A stretch of 64,000 nt of DNA from Hemerocallis citrina (taxonomy: Eukaryota > Streptophyta > Magnoliopsida > Asparagales > Asphodelaceae): the NCBI GenBank assembly GCA_017893485.1, contig CM030366.1:77195227-77259226 (forward strand), written 5' to 3'. The position numbers were made by a program, and so were the translations under genes. Below are positions 9,649-19,563 of this stretch, piece after piece. Every line of letters starts with the position of its first letter. Positions within the stretch are counted from its first letter, which is position 1. Under the pieces are notes generated by a model, which was not told the DNA's origin, did not search any database, and was given only the letters and a program-made list of their open reading frames with translations.

Positions 9649-11185
9649 ACTGACATCATTGTTTTTGGTTGTTTTGTGAGTTCTTCTTTCGTTTTTCTTG
9701 AACGATTATTTTTTCAATATTATGGATTATTGATTTAATGTTTTAGAGAATGATTTTGCTACAGATTACAGTATTTTACAGAAAGTTATATTTTGATTTT
9801 AATAGAATTTAAATTTTATTTCTATAACTTTATAAAGTGAAACATATATGGTTTTTGAAGAAATTAATATTTTGTGATATTCTATGAAATCAAAATATAA
9901 TTTTCAGTTATTTAATGGATTTAATATTTTATTTCAGTTCTGGAAATTCGTTAGTATCTTGAATGAATATGGGTTTTGTGGATTAAAGCAGTTTTCTTGA
10001 TATAAACATTTTGATGATGAAATTAAGAGTTTTATTGAAAGTTTTGGTGTTGATATTCGTTTTGCGAGTCTCTAGGAGTTGAGTGGGATTTCTGTGAACT
10101 GGCTAGTGAGATTTTGTGGATTATGACCAGTTGGGTCTTGGGGTTGTTGTTGTGGAATTAAGTCCGGCAGGAAACACTAACTCTAGAGAGGGAGAATTTG
10201 TGTTTTAATAATGATCAACTTTAGGACAGGAACTAGTGGAGATGTGATGGAACTTGATAAACGTAAGTATATGCTCTTGGGGTCCAGTCCAACGGATGCG
10301 TTCCAGGACTTGTGTGTTCTGTCTCGAGAGGACTATTGGTATGTTCACGTGTCGAGGGTCGGCGGGCTTATTCACGGGATGTACTGTGTATCTGCACGTC
10401 GAGTGTCGGCAGGCCTATTCATGGGGTACGGGGAGGTGATTCTCCGATTTTTTAGCTATGCTTACAAGATGCTTGCGCATCGAGGGTTGTCAGGCCTATT
10501 CACGGAGTAATCTAGATCTTGTTTCCATCACCGTAGTAGGATTAGTTGCATAATGAGGGATCTAACCCTATAAAGTGGAGAACGATAAGGGCTTGCACCT
10601 GACCTATGTAGTATGGAATGCATAGAATCTGACATGTATGCATTAGAGAGTCATCATATTGCATTTGTGTTTCCTTGACTTGGTTTTACGCATGTTTGTT
10701 TTCTGTTTTTCTACACTTGACACTTAGTCTAGTTCCACTTGAGGTTTTCATGCTTTATTTGTCGTGATTTTATTATCCATTTGTTACCATTGTTGGCATG
10801 TGTTGTTTATAATTTTATTCCTTTATGTTTTATTTATATCGTATTTCTTTTGATGTCACTCACACCGTTATGGCTGACCCTATAGTTGTGGGGGTTAAGG
10901 TTATCTCTACCCGCATGTTTTACAGGTAGGTACCTTTAGCTTAGGATTGGATGCATGTGGTAGAACGATAAAATGGCTTAGGCAAATTGTAAAAGAATAT
11001 GTTGTAAAAGAAAGATAATGTAATTCAAGGTGTTAATTTTCTGCTATGCTTTATAAACAATTGATGTAATAAAAAGTTTTAATTTTTCCGTATTTGGTTG
11101 CTATATTTATGATTACACTGAAGTTGATTCTGGAAATTGTGCCACGTATTTTTAATTTTGTTTATTGAAAATTCGGGGTGCTACA
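9649..11185 (+). repeat. F 5' LTR, right-hand 1.5 kb
   Basis: It aligns base for base, with many small differences, with 25343-26916. Shared stretches include TTGATGATGAAATTAAGAG-type sequence near 10012 and 25709 and the tract GGCTTAGGCAAATTG near 10975 and 26720. It contains three imperfect copies of a TCGAGGGTCGGCGGGC unit at 10345-10500; the 3' LTR has four. The left part of this LTR lies beyond E3. Confidence 0.85.
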
Positions 11186-11190
11186 GAAGT

Positions 11191-11202
11191 TGGTATCAGA
11201 GC
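11191..11202 (+). promoter_or_regulatory. F primer-binding site (tRNA-iMet type)
   Basis: TGGTATCAGAGC follows the 5' LTR by five bases. It is complementary to the 3' end of plant initiator tRNA-Met, the usual primer of chromoviruses and many Ty1/copia elements. Confidence 0.9.
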
Positions 11203-11249
11203 ATGCTATTAGTAATTTTAAATATGGTATGGGGAATAAACATAAATGG

Positions 11250-11370
11250 ACAATTGATGTGTGAGAACCTAGGCAAACATTATATGTGTGAGTACACCAG
11301 TGGACATTAAATGTATGGATACCTAGGTGGACATTAGAAGTTAGAGTACCTTCGTGGAAATCTGATGTAT
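11250..11370. repeat. 27-bp minisatellite 1 in F
   Basis: Four to five imperfect units such as ACATTAAATGTATGGATACC plus AGGTGG follow one another with a period of exactly 27 bp. The position, about 50 bp after the PBS, is where packaging signals often lie in LTR elements, but no function is shown. Confidence 0.7.
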
Positions 11371-13039
11371 GTGACTTTATTGTTTGATCATGAAGGCCTG
11401 TAGTGAGATTTAGACTGTTTGTATGCTTAGACTTTAATAAAATTTCTTTATCGCAAGTGCATTGGTTATTTTTGCATAAAGCATATACTTTTCTCACTAG
11501 CACTTTTGACCTCTTTTGTTCGCTTTTTGAATTTGGTATTTTATTATGTAAGGTATTACCCCTTAAACTTCTATCTTTTCTATCTTACTTACTAATGCTC
11601 ATTATATATTTTCCTGTTTTACTCACTCTGTATAATTTTTGGAATCTATGATTATCTTTAGTATTTTTTCAGTTATTAAATTAATTATCTTCCGCTGCAT
11701 TCTTTTAATTATTTATCCTCTAGTATTTTTTTTTAAATGTTCCTTAGTTTTGTAGTTCTCACTCTTGTATCCTATCACTTTTACTGTTTTACATTTGTTT
11801 GCTTACTAGATAACTTTTGTGTAATTAACTTATTTCAACTTTTTTCCAGTTTCTTTTATTGTCAGTGATTGATTTTATTTTAGTTTCTATATCTCTAACC
11901 AAGTTTATATTATTTCTATTCATTAGTACAAACATTAAGCTTTCACTACGCGCCTTGTTTTTCTTTGAAAATTGTTTCTATGACTTTACTATTGGTTATT
12001 ACTTTTTATTCTTTTGTCCAAATTATTATATTGCAACTTTTGCTGTAATTCAACAGTGCATCCTTTAGCATTTCACAAACTCATTTTTATTTTGCAACTC
12101 CTACTCATTTCTTTCTTGACGTTTTTATCCTTCTTACTTTCATGCGCTTTTACGTTACTTGTATGTTTTTCTATTACTTTTAAATATTACATTAAGTTTT
12201 GATTTACTACGTGTTAAGTTATTATTGCTACTCTTATTTTCTTTCATTATTGTTTTTTTACTATATTATAAAATTTGGTTTTGCATATTTACTTTCATTT
12301 TACTTGGATTTTTCGAAACTACATTTTCCATTATTTTGTATTGTCTTATTTATTTCAGAGCATTTAAACTTGATTGTAATATTTTACTCATATAAATATG
12401 ATATATCTCTGCATGTTGAAATTTTTATTATTTATTATGCTTTTACACCTTATATTTAATACCTTTATTATTACTTATTGTTTACTGCTTTGGTTATATT
12501 TACTTTTCACTATTTAAAATTACTTATTAATTTTGCTGCTTTATACTTCTCAAATGTACTATATGCACCACTACTTATATTTTACTTAATTTTTATTATC
12601 ATTACATTCCTGATTTCTACATGTACTTCCTACTAATTACTATATATGTACCATATATTTCAACACACTTGCTATGCATATCATTTTACACTTGTTTAAT
12701 TCCTACATTACTGTATATTTAATGATATAACTATTGTGTAAATTTACTACACTGCATATTTATTTTCTCATTCACATTTGCATTTATGCTTATGCATGTA
12801 CTTCATTCCGTTTTTCTCCTTACTTTTATAAATTATTTTCACTACTACTAATTTGTACTATTGTGTTTGATATTTATAATCTATACATCTATTTTAATAT
12901 TTCATCGTGTGACTTTCAACTCTATTTCTTACTTTTGCTACTATTTTTATATCACGAATTTCAAAACATAACATCATGCTAAAATTAATTGTCCAATATC
13001 CCTGTGCATATGGAAGGCTACATCTTCCATTTCACCATT

Positions 13040-13231
13040 TCGGTGCAATCTAATGTCGGGATGGCAAATATGCAACTAGACATCAATGGAGACAAATTGT
13101 AACTGGATGTTGGGGAGGCAAAATGTGCAACCGAATATCCAGGCGGCAGCCTGCAACCTGATATCATGAAGGCAAACCTGCAACTTGATGTTATGGAGGC
13201 AAGTCTGCAGCCAGACATCAATGAGGCGAAC
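13040..13231. repeat. 27-bp minisatellite 2 in F, shared with element G
   Basis: Seven units of 26-28 bp with core GCAACTTGATGT...GAGGCAA. The reverse complement of 18205-18370 in element G carries the same series of units in the same order, and in the same orientation relative to each element's own direction. It lies about 950 bp before the PPT of F. Confidence 0.85.
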
Positions 13232-13266
13232 CCCCCCCCCCCCCCAAAAAAAAAAAAAAAAAAAAA
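13231..13266. repeat. C-run followed by A-run
   Basis: An uninterrupted C tract of about 14 bases is followed by about 22 A residues. It follows directly on the last 27-bp unit. No function inferred; the length is likely to be unreliable in any assembly. Confidence 0.8.
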
Positions 13267-14166
13267 GATTTTCTACCTATTTGCTAATTAATATTTCATG
13301 ACTTTTTACTTATATAATGATACTAATGGTAAAGAAATATTTCCTTCTGTCATTTTGTTTATACAATTACACTTTATGATCCATGTAATTTGAACTAGTA
13401 TAGTTGATTTTACTCTATTTTGTGTTTACAATTTTTTTTTACATTTATGTTAAGATTGAGTACACCAACTGTGGCCTAAGCTTTCGTTCTCTGTAATTAC
13501 TATTTATTGCTACCGTTTTTCAATTCTGTAACATTTTAGATTTCTCACTTACTTTTGTTTCCACGTCCTAATTAATGATTTGACCCTTACTTTTCTAATA
13601 TTCAATGAACTTCTTTTAAGTCTTCTTGCATATATATATATTTTGGTCTATTTTTCTCGATACCCTTTAATGTGATTTTAGAGTATTGATTATAATGTTA
13701 TCATTCGCTAATATACTCATTATTCTTTGTCTTGTACATTCATTGTTATTAATATTTTCTTTACTTAACTAAATTTGTTCGTATTTTTATGGATCTTGAC
13801 TGGTTATTTTTCCCAAAACTATTTTTTAATATATAACCTTTAAGTTTGTGTTTCTTCGTTGTTTGTTTGGTTATCAACCTTTTTATGTTTGGGCTTTATC
13901 TATTCACTTTTGACTTCTTATTCTATAAGAATAGTCTTGTTATTTTCTTACGTTTGGGGTTTAATTGTGTATTCAAATGGATTTCTTATACTTTTGCCAT
14001 GTCAATTCCCACATTTTACTCTTCGAGTTATAATTATATGTTAATTTTGTTTTACTTAATTATTAAACATAACTAAAATAATGATAGAGTAAATTTTCAG
14101 AACTATTTTGTAAGTTTGTATTTTGTTTTCTTTTGCTTAAAGTAGTTCTGAGGACAGAACTATTCT

Positions 14167-14179
14167 AAGGGGGGAATGA
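14167..14179 (+). promoter_or_regulatory. F polypurine tract
   Basis: AAGGGGGGAATGA stands immediately before the LTR start TGTAACACCCAGC at 14180. A GAGGAC word lies about 17 bases upstream, as in many chromovirus 3' ends. Confidence 0.85.
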
Positions 14180-14224
14180 TGTAACACCCAGCAAAATAAA
14201 ATGATTTATTTTACATTATTAAAT
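14180..14224 (+). repeat. F 3' LTR, segment 1
   Basis: The first 45 bases of the 3' LTR (TGTAACACCCAGCAAAATAA...) before the insertion of element G at 14225. The LTR continues at 22901. Confidence 0.75.
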
Positions 14225-17159
14225 TATCACGCCCCGCTTCCCAAAAACATGGAATACGAGCGTGTGACGAAGCCCAGCGAATGATTTTGACATCATCCAT
14301 AAGCTGTAGGATCGACTCAGCATTGCAAGAAGAATATTACAAGATATATTTACAACCAAGCATGCACGAATAATTTATTAAGCAACAGAAAACAATTTAA
14401 ACATCAATAATATTCAAAATGTTTTCAATGTCTGAAACAAAAGGTAAAACTCGGGAACGTAGCCCATTACAAGTCTTAAGTAGCAAGAATAAATAATTCA
14501 AGAAAGACAATTAATCTAAACAAGTCCTGTCTCCACTTAAAAGGTAGAACCTTTGCTCACCAATTCCAGCGGGTAGCTCGTCTCCAAAGTCTGCTTAATA
14601 AATATAAAAAGGAAAAACAGGGAAGAACAAGAGAGAATGCCCTTAGTGCAAGCTAGGGCCACAAATAAGAAAAACGAGTACAAGTAATGGGGAATTGGAA
14701 TCAAGAATGTAACAAGGATATAACAAGTAGTGGATAAACCAAGAACTAGCTAGCAAGAGGGACATCTTAGTAAACAGGCTGGTTAACAAATACTAATAGT
14801 GGAGCAAGTGACAAGTGAACAATTAGGGATATCTAACATCAAGTGACAAGTCTCAAGTCTAGCATCATGTAACAAGTGCCAAGTCTAGTGTCAAAATTTT
14901 ATTTCAAGTGTCAAGTCCCAAGTAGCAAGTTGTCGAGTATCAGGTAACAAGTTGTCAAGTTCAAGTTTCATGTTTCAAGTCTCATGTATCATGTTTCATG
15001 TATCATGTGATCAAGTATCGAGTAAACATGTGTCGAGTTCAAGTTTCATGTTCAAGTCTTGTGGTGATTACTATCTAGGTAGCACTTCATGCATCTATCT
15101 TTTTACTACATGGTTGCTACAGTCAAAACAATTTTATTTAGACCTAGTAATGGATTTTATAGGGCGGCATACTCAGGTATCAAGTATCAAGCAAGCGATC
15201 AACCATGGGCTCTAGAGGTGGCCCCCGTAGGCTCTAGAGGTGGCCCCCGTTACCATGACGTGGCACTTAGTTCTACGTGGCATTTAGTTCCATGTGAGCT
15301 AAAGTATATATCATAGTTAAATTAATTCGCAAAGTAAAGGTGTGCAGCAGTTTTGCGAATCTGCATCTACCGACACAACTGCAGTAAAACTGCAATAACT
15401 CCTAGACTATAACTCCGAATTCAAAAATTCCGGAGGCTATCGAAATCTAGACATCTAGAGCTGCATTTTCTATTCAGGGCTCGGATTCAGATTCTGATGT
15501 TAAAGGGGTCAAAATAGCATAACAAGATTCAGGACAACAACATGTGGGAATATCTTACTAGTATAGATTACATGAAAATTGATTATTATGCGTCTAGGTT
15601 AATGTGTGATATAAATACAGGATAATGGTTGTCAAAACAGCAAGAAATAATTATTTTTCAAGCCAAATGGTTGCAAGATCATCAAATACAAGATATAACA
15701 TATGTCTACAAATCTAGGGCTCCTTAATCTCAGGTGTCCATGTGTCCGGGGAGTAAAATGAGTCCAAGTAGTTATAATATAATACAATTGTGACTCTTAA
15801 GATTATAAAATTGCGGAGGTTTAATATTTGATCAACAACGACAATCAAGGAGGAGTCACAATTTCTAACTATTTGTATTATTTTCAAGGAATGCTTGTAC
15901 TAGAAAAAAATGTGTACAAGAGGAATACTTGCCTTGATTGACGACGAATAGATCCGCTTGTTGAAGAAAATGACATCGAAAATCCCGGGCGAAGTCTCCC
16001 AAAAGCACGTGTGCAGCACGTGCGAAAATCCAACAGAAGCACGAAATTCCCCATACCAGATCAGCCAAAACAGCAAACAGTGAGCTCGATCCGGCGCGGC
16101 AAAACAGGGAACACCAAAACGCAGCCAATCGGATCGCTCCAATGCAGCGGATCTGGCCAGAACACGGAACAGCGGTGCTGGATTCGCTATGGGTGAAATA
16201 GGGAACAGCGATCAGATCTGGCTCAGTTGCGCGAATCTTGGCGCGATCCTACGGTCGAGATTTAATCCCACCAATCCACTGTTTCTTCTTCTTCTTTGTC
16301 GAACAAAAGAGCGAGAGAGAGAGAGTGCAGTGGCGACCGGGGTTCTTTGACGGTGACAAGGCGGCAGAAACGTCGAGAAGCGACGCGGCGATGGGGTAGC
16401 ACGGTGGTGACGGAGCGGCGACGACTGAGGAGGGCAACGCGCGCGGCTCTGTTCGTGGTTCGAACAGGGGAGGAGTTAGGGAATGGTTTCGGGGGTTAGC
16501 AGTTGGTGATAGTGGAGGTCGTGGGATGGGGACGATGGGGAGGCGATGAGGGGGAGACTGGCGGGGTAATGGCGATGGGTAGAGGTTGAAGACGACGGGA
16601 GTTTGGGATTGGAGGAGTTGGGTTCGAAGTTGGGTAATGGCGATGGAGATTGGGTTCGAGAGGTGATAATGGCGGTGGTGGTTGCAGTGGTGGGGTTGAC
16701 GAGGAGCGAGGGTCGAAGGTGAGGGAGACGGCAGTGTAGCGATCGGAGATGGAGATTGGTTCTGCGCATGCGAAAAGAGTGGAGGAAGGGAAGATGTGAG
16801 CGGTGGTTTGTTAAGGTTTTAACAGTAGATTAGGGTAAGGGTTAGGGTAGGGTTATATAGTTAGGGTTTGGGTTTGTGGGTTTTAGGGTATCCGCATTGA
16901 ATAAGATCCAACAGGAGAATTGGTCAAAATGCAATAAAATGGGGAATAAAAAGATAAATGAGAAGGAATAGTCAATTCTCCATGAAGAACGACACAAAGT
17001 GCACACGAATGAATTCGATAAAAGGACCAAAAATTAAGTCGAAAACAATTTGATGATTTTATTTGAATAGAAATAAAATACTGGATCACAAATTGATTAA
17101 AGAGTAAAATGGGGTAAAATACAGTATAAAAATATAAATACGGGGAAACAGGAGTTACA
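14225..17159 (-). repeat. G 3' LTR (2935 bp)
   Basis: It matches 19564-22900 over its length but lacks about 430 bp present there (roughly 20610-21070). It contains CAAGT-based short repeats (14810-15060), a GGGCTCTAGAGGTGGCCCCCGT pair near 15210-15250 and a GC-rich GAGAGAGAG leader (16310-16800). Close by is a telobox-like TTAGGGTTTGGG stretch (16820-16890), which on the minus strand reads as AAACCCTAA words of a 5' leader. It ends CAGGAGTTACA. Confidence 0.85.
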
Positions 17160-17200
17160 AATCCTACCCACCTTACACAAAAAATTCGTCCTCGAAATAT
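17160..17200 (-). promoter_or_regulatory. G polypurine tract region
   Basis: On the minus strand, TCGAGGACGAATTTTTTGTG leads into TAAGGTGGGTAGGATT and then the LTR start TGTAACTCC. The GAGGACGAA plus AAGGTGGG pattern is the usual 3' end of plant chromovirus interiors. Confidence 0.8.
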
Positions 17201-17535
17201 GCTTAGGCGGTACATAGGATAGGACAAGAAATAACTGGGGGAGGGTAACAAACAGGGATCCAAATGAAGTTCAAATTGGTGGGAATACCAAGATAAAAGG
17301 AGATTGATAAGTATTATGTCAGGCAGAATGCATGGAAGAAAATAGACAATAACAAAATGAAATGAACAACACTAGACTTGCAAGATAATAAAGCAAGGAG
17401 ACAAAGGAATAGGTAGGGATGGAATCGAAGAAAGATGGACCAGGAAGAGATGAACCGAACAATAAGTCGGCGGTTGAGAACACATGCAAGAGATAGGGGA
17501 TAGCAAACGATGCAAAGAACTAGAAGCAGCAATAG

Positions 17536-17590
17536 GATCCTAGGACCTGTGGGTTATGAGACCACCACGCTTCCGCTGCGCCACTCTGAT
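17536..17590 (-). tRNA. tRNA-Met(CAT) 5' fragment captured in element G (incomplete)
   Basis: On the minus strand the 55 bases from 17590 read ATCAGAGTGGCGCAGCGG and on through a GTGG...CCCAC anticodon stem region with a CAT anticodon to AGGATC. From memory this equals positions 1-55 of plant initiator tRNA-Met except for three changes (two in or beside the anticodon loop, one in the variable region). The A box (TGGCGCAGCGG) is intact. The T arm and acceptor 3' strand are missing, and the sequence departs from the tRNA right after GGATC, so it cannot fold into a full tRNA. It lies about 375 bp before the 3' LTR of an element primed by this same tRNA. Confidence 0.75.
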
Positions 17591-17789
17591 AGTGACGTTC
17601 CAAGCTTCAGATATGTCGTTGTAGACCACGCGACGACTAGCGAAGATCCGAGCAGGGTGATAAGACTGAGACACCAGGATCAAGGGAAGTATGGGCTCCA
17701 AACAGGGATAAGCAATAATGCAAAATGGATATAGGCCTTGAGCTTCAATCTTCATAATTAAAAGATGGAATACAGATCAAAACTAATGG

Positions 17790-18055
17790 CTTTTAACAGA
17801 AATAATAACACAACAAATATCAATAATAATGATATCCATAATAACAGAATAATAATAACAATAATAGAAACTAATAATAACAATGATAGCAATAATAGTG
17901 ATAATATCAACAATAATAATAACAAAAATAATAACAACCATAATAATAACAACAATAGAAATAATAATAATGATAACAATACCAAATATAATAACGAAGA
18001 CAATAGCAATAATAGTAATAATAGTAATAATAATTTTATACACAAAATAGAGTAA
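17790..18055. repeat. AAT/AAC-type imperfect microsatellite
   Basis: About 265 bp built of AATAAT, AACAAT and AATAGT words. Both strands stay open in several frames (poly-Asn one way, poly-Ile/Leu the other), which is a consequence of composition and not a gene. Confidence 0.9.
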
Positions 18056-18204
18056 AATCAACTATACGAGTTCAAATTGTATGGAAACATAAAGTGTAAC
18101 AGTATAAACAAGATGTCATAAAGGAAATAATTCTTTACCTTTAGTTTCATTATATAAGTAAAAATTGTCTTCAAATATCAATTAGTAATAGGTAGAAAAT
18201 CTTG

Positions 18205-18375
18205 CCTCCCTAACATCAAGTTGCATGTTTGCCTTCACGACATCAGGTTGGAAGTTGCCGTCCGGATATTCGGCTGCACATTTTGCCTCGCCGATATCCA
18301 GTTGCAATTTGCCTCCATTGACATCGAGTTGCACATCTACCATCTCGACATTAGGTTGCACCGAAGTGGTGAAAT
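18205..18375. repeat. 27-bp minisatellite in G, homologous to F minisatellite 2
   Basis: Six to seven units with a TTGCCTCC...GACATCAGGTTG core. Reverse-complemented, they align unit by unit with 13040-13230, including the end marker CACCACTTCGGTGCAACC (F: CACCATTTCGGTGCAATC). AAT-type microsatellites flank it on both sides. Confidence 0.85.
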
Positions 18376-18394
18376 GTATATAAAATTGAGCATG

Positions 18395-18800
18395 CTCAGG
18401 CTCAAAATAATAATAATAGTAACGAAAAAAAATAATAATACCAATAACAATAATAATAACAAAAAGTCCATATTAATATCGATAAGAATAACAATGCTAA
18501 TAACAATGATCATAGCAATAATAATATTAGTAATTGCAAAAAGAATGATAACAATAATAATAATAATAACAATAATATTAAAATATTAACAACACTAGTA
18601 AAAGTAATAATGCAAGACAAGATATAGTTTGGGCCCAACATTTTTGTCGAAGTAATTTAATATTAACAATAATAATAAAATAATGCAAACAACAATAAGA
18701 ATATCAATAGTAGTAACAACAATAATAATAATACTTGTAATGATAATGAAAATAATAACAATAATAATAACAGTAGTAATAACAACATTATACAACAAAA
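18395..18800. repeat. AAT/AAC-type imperfect microsatellite, second block
   Basis: Several runs of ATAATA and ACAATA words between 18395 and 18800, broken by a 30-bp unique stretch near 18630. Non-coding. The remaining interior of G (18800-19540) is purine-rich unique sequence with no recognisable gene. Confidence 0.85.
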
Positions 18801-19541
18801 TAAGAATTGTCTTATCAAAATAGTCCGGTAGAAATATATAGTCGATCGAAAGTGAAAAGTGAAGTTAAAATACACCATTGTTCGGAAAAACAAAATCTTT
18901 GTTGAGAAACATTTTTTTATAGGAGATCGAAAATAAATATAATAATTAATAATCGAAACATCGAAAGTATTCGGAAAAATAATTATAAAAAGAAAAATAA
19001 GTAGCAGAAAAATGAAGCTACACCCAATAAAGAGTTAAAGAGGAGGATGCCTAGAAGGGACAAAAGGGGATTAAGGAATTGAATGCGAAGGAAGAAGGAC
19101 GAGGGGCAAAATCGGAATTGAAGAGAATATAGCAGGGAAGAAATGACCAACATGATACTCAATATGAATCAACAATGAAGATGAATGCAAGGCAGAGGAA
19201 GCAATGAACGATACACGTGCCGAAATAAGAAGGGATCAACGAGGTAAGCAGAAAATAAGAGATCGCTTGCACCGGAATCAAAAGAATATGGGTACAGAAA
19301 GAATAAATTTGTACCCAATAAGGAATAAATAAATCAGGACAACTGCAAGAGATGGAAGGAAGAAATGAATCAAAGAATTTAATATGAAGGGATCAAAATG
19401 AATGGGATAAGACTTGTATCCAGATCGAGTTGATTATCAAATTATTCATGTGGTTTCATGGCTTGTTTAATGTTGAGTTAATCCTGACTGAGTCAAGCCT
19501 GTCTAATATATTAGTCAGACTAATACATTAGCCAAACCTGA

Positions 19542-19553
19542 GCTCTGATACCA
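19542..19553 (-). promoter_or_regulatory. G primer-binding site (tRNA-iMet type)
   Basis: GCTCTGATACCA on the plus strand is TGGTATCAGAGC on the minus strand. It lies ten bases inside the right-hand LTR, which fixes the element's direction as minus. Confidence 0.9.
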
Positions 19554-19563
19554 CTAAAAATAT

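Larger units (their letters stand above)
11203..14166 (+). other. F internal region, non-coding
   Basis: Almost 3 kb of very AT-rich sequence without gag or pol. T-rich frames at 11400-12460 and 13846-14076 give Phe/Leu/Tyr-rich pseudo-proteins that reflect composition only. Two 27-bp minisatellites (11250-11370 and 13040-13230) and a C-run/A-run at 13231-13266 are the only ordered structures. Confidence 0.8.

Noticed and set aside
11403..12459. Series of hydrophobic, Phe/Leu/Tyr-rich frames resembling small membrane proteins
   Set aside because: The region is T-rich throughout, several frames overlap, and it is the non-coding interior of element F.
13018..13221. Minus-strand frame with nine-residue repeats (SGCRLASIT-like)
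   Set aside because: A direct result of the 27-bp minisatellite; the homologous block in G is not open in the corresponding frame.
16820..16890. Telomere-like TTAGGG words (also at 22575-22640)
   Set aside because: Only a few scattered plant-telobox words (AAACCCTAA type) in the leader of the G LTRs, not a telomeric array.
17758..18061. Poly-Asn and poly-Leu/Ile open frames of about 95 codons
   Set aside because: Translation of an AAT/AAC microsatellite in several frames; no start context, no conservation.
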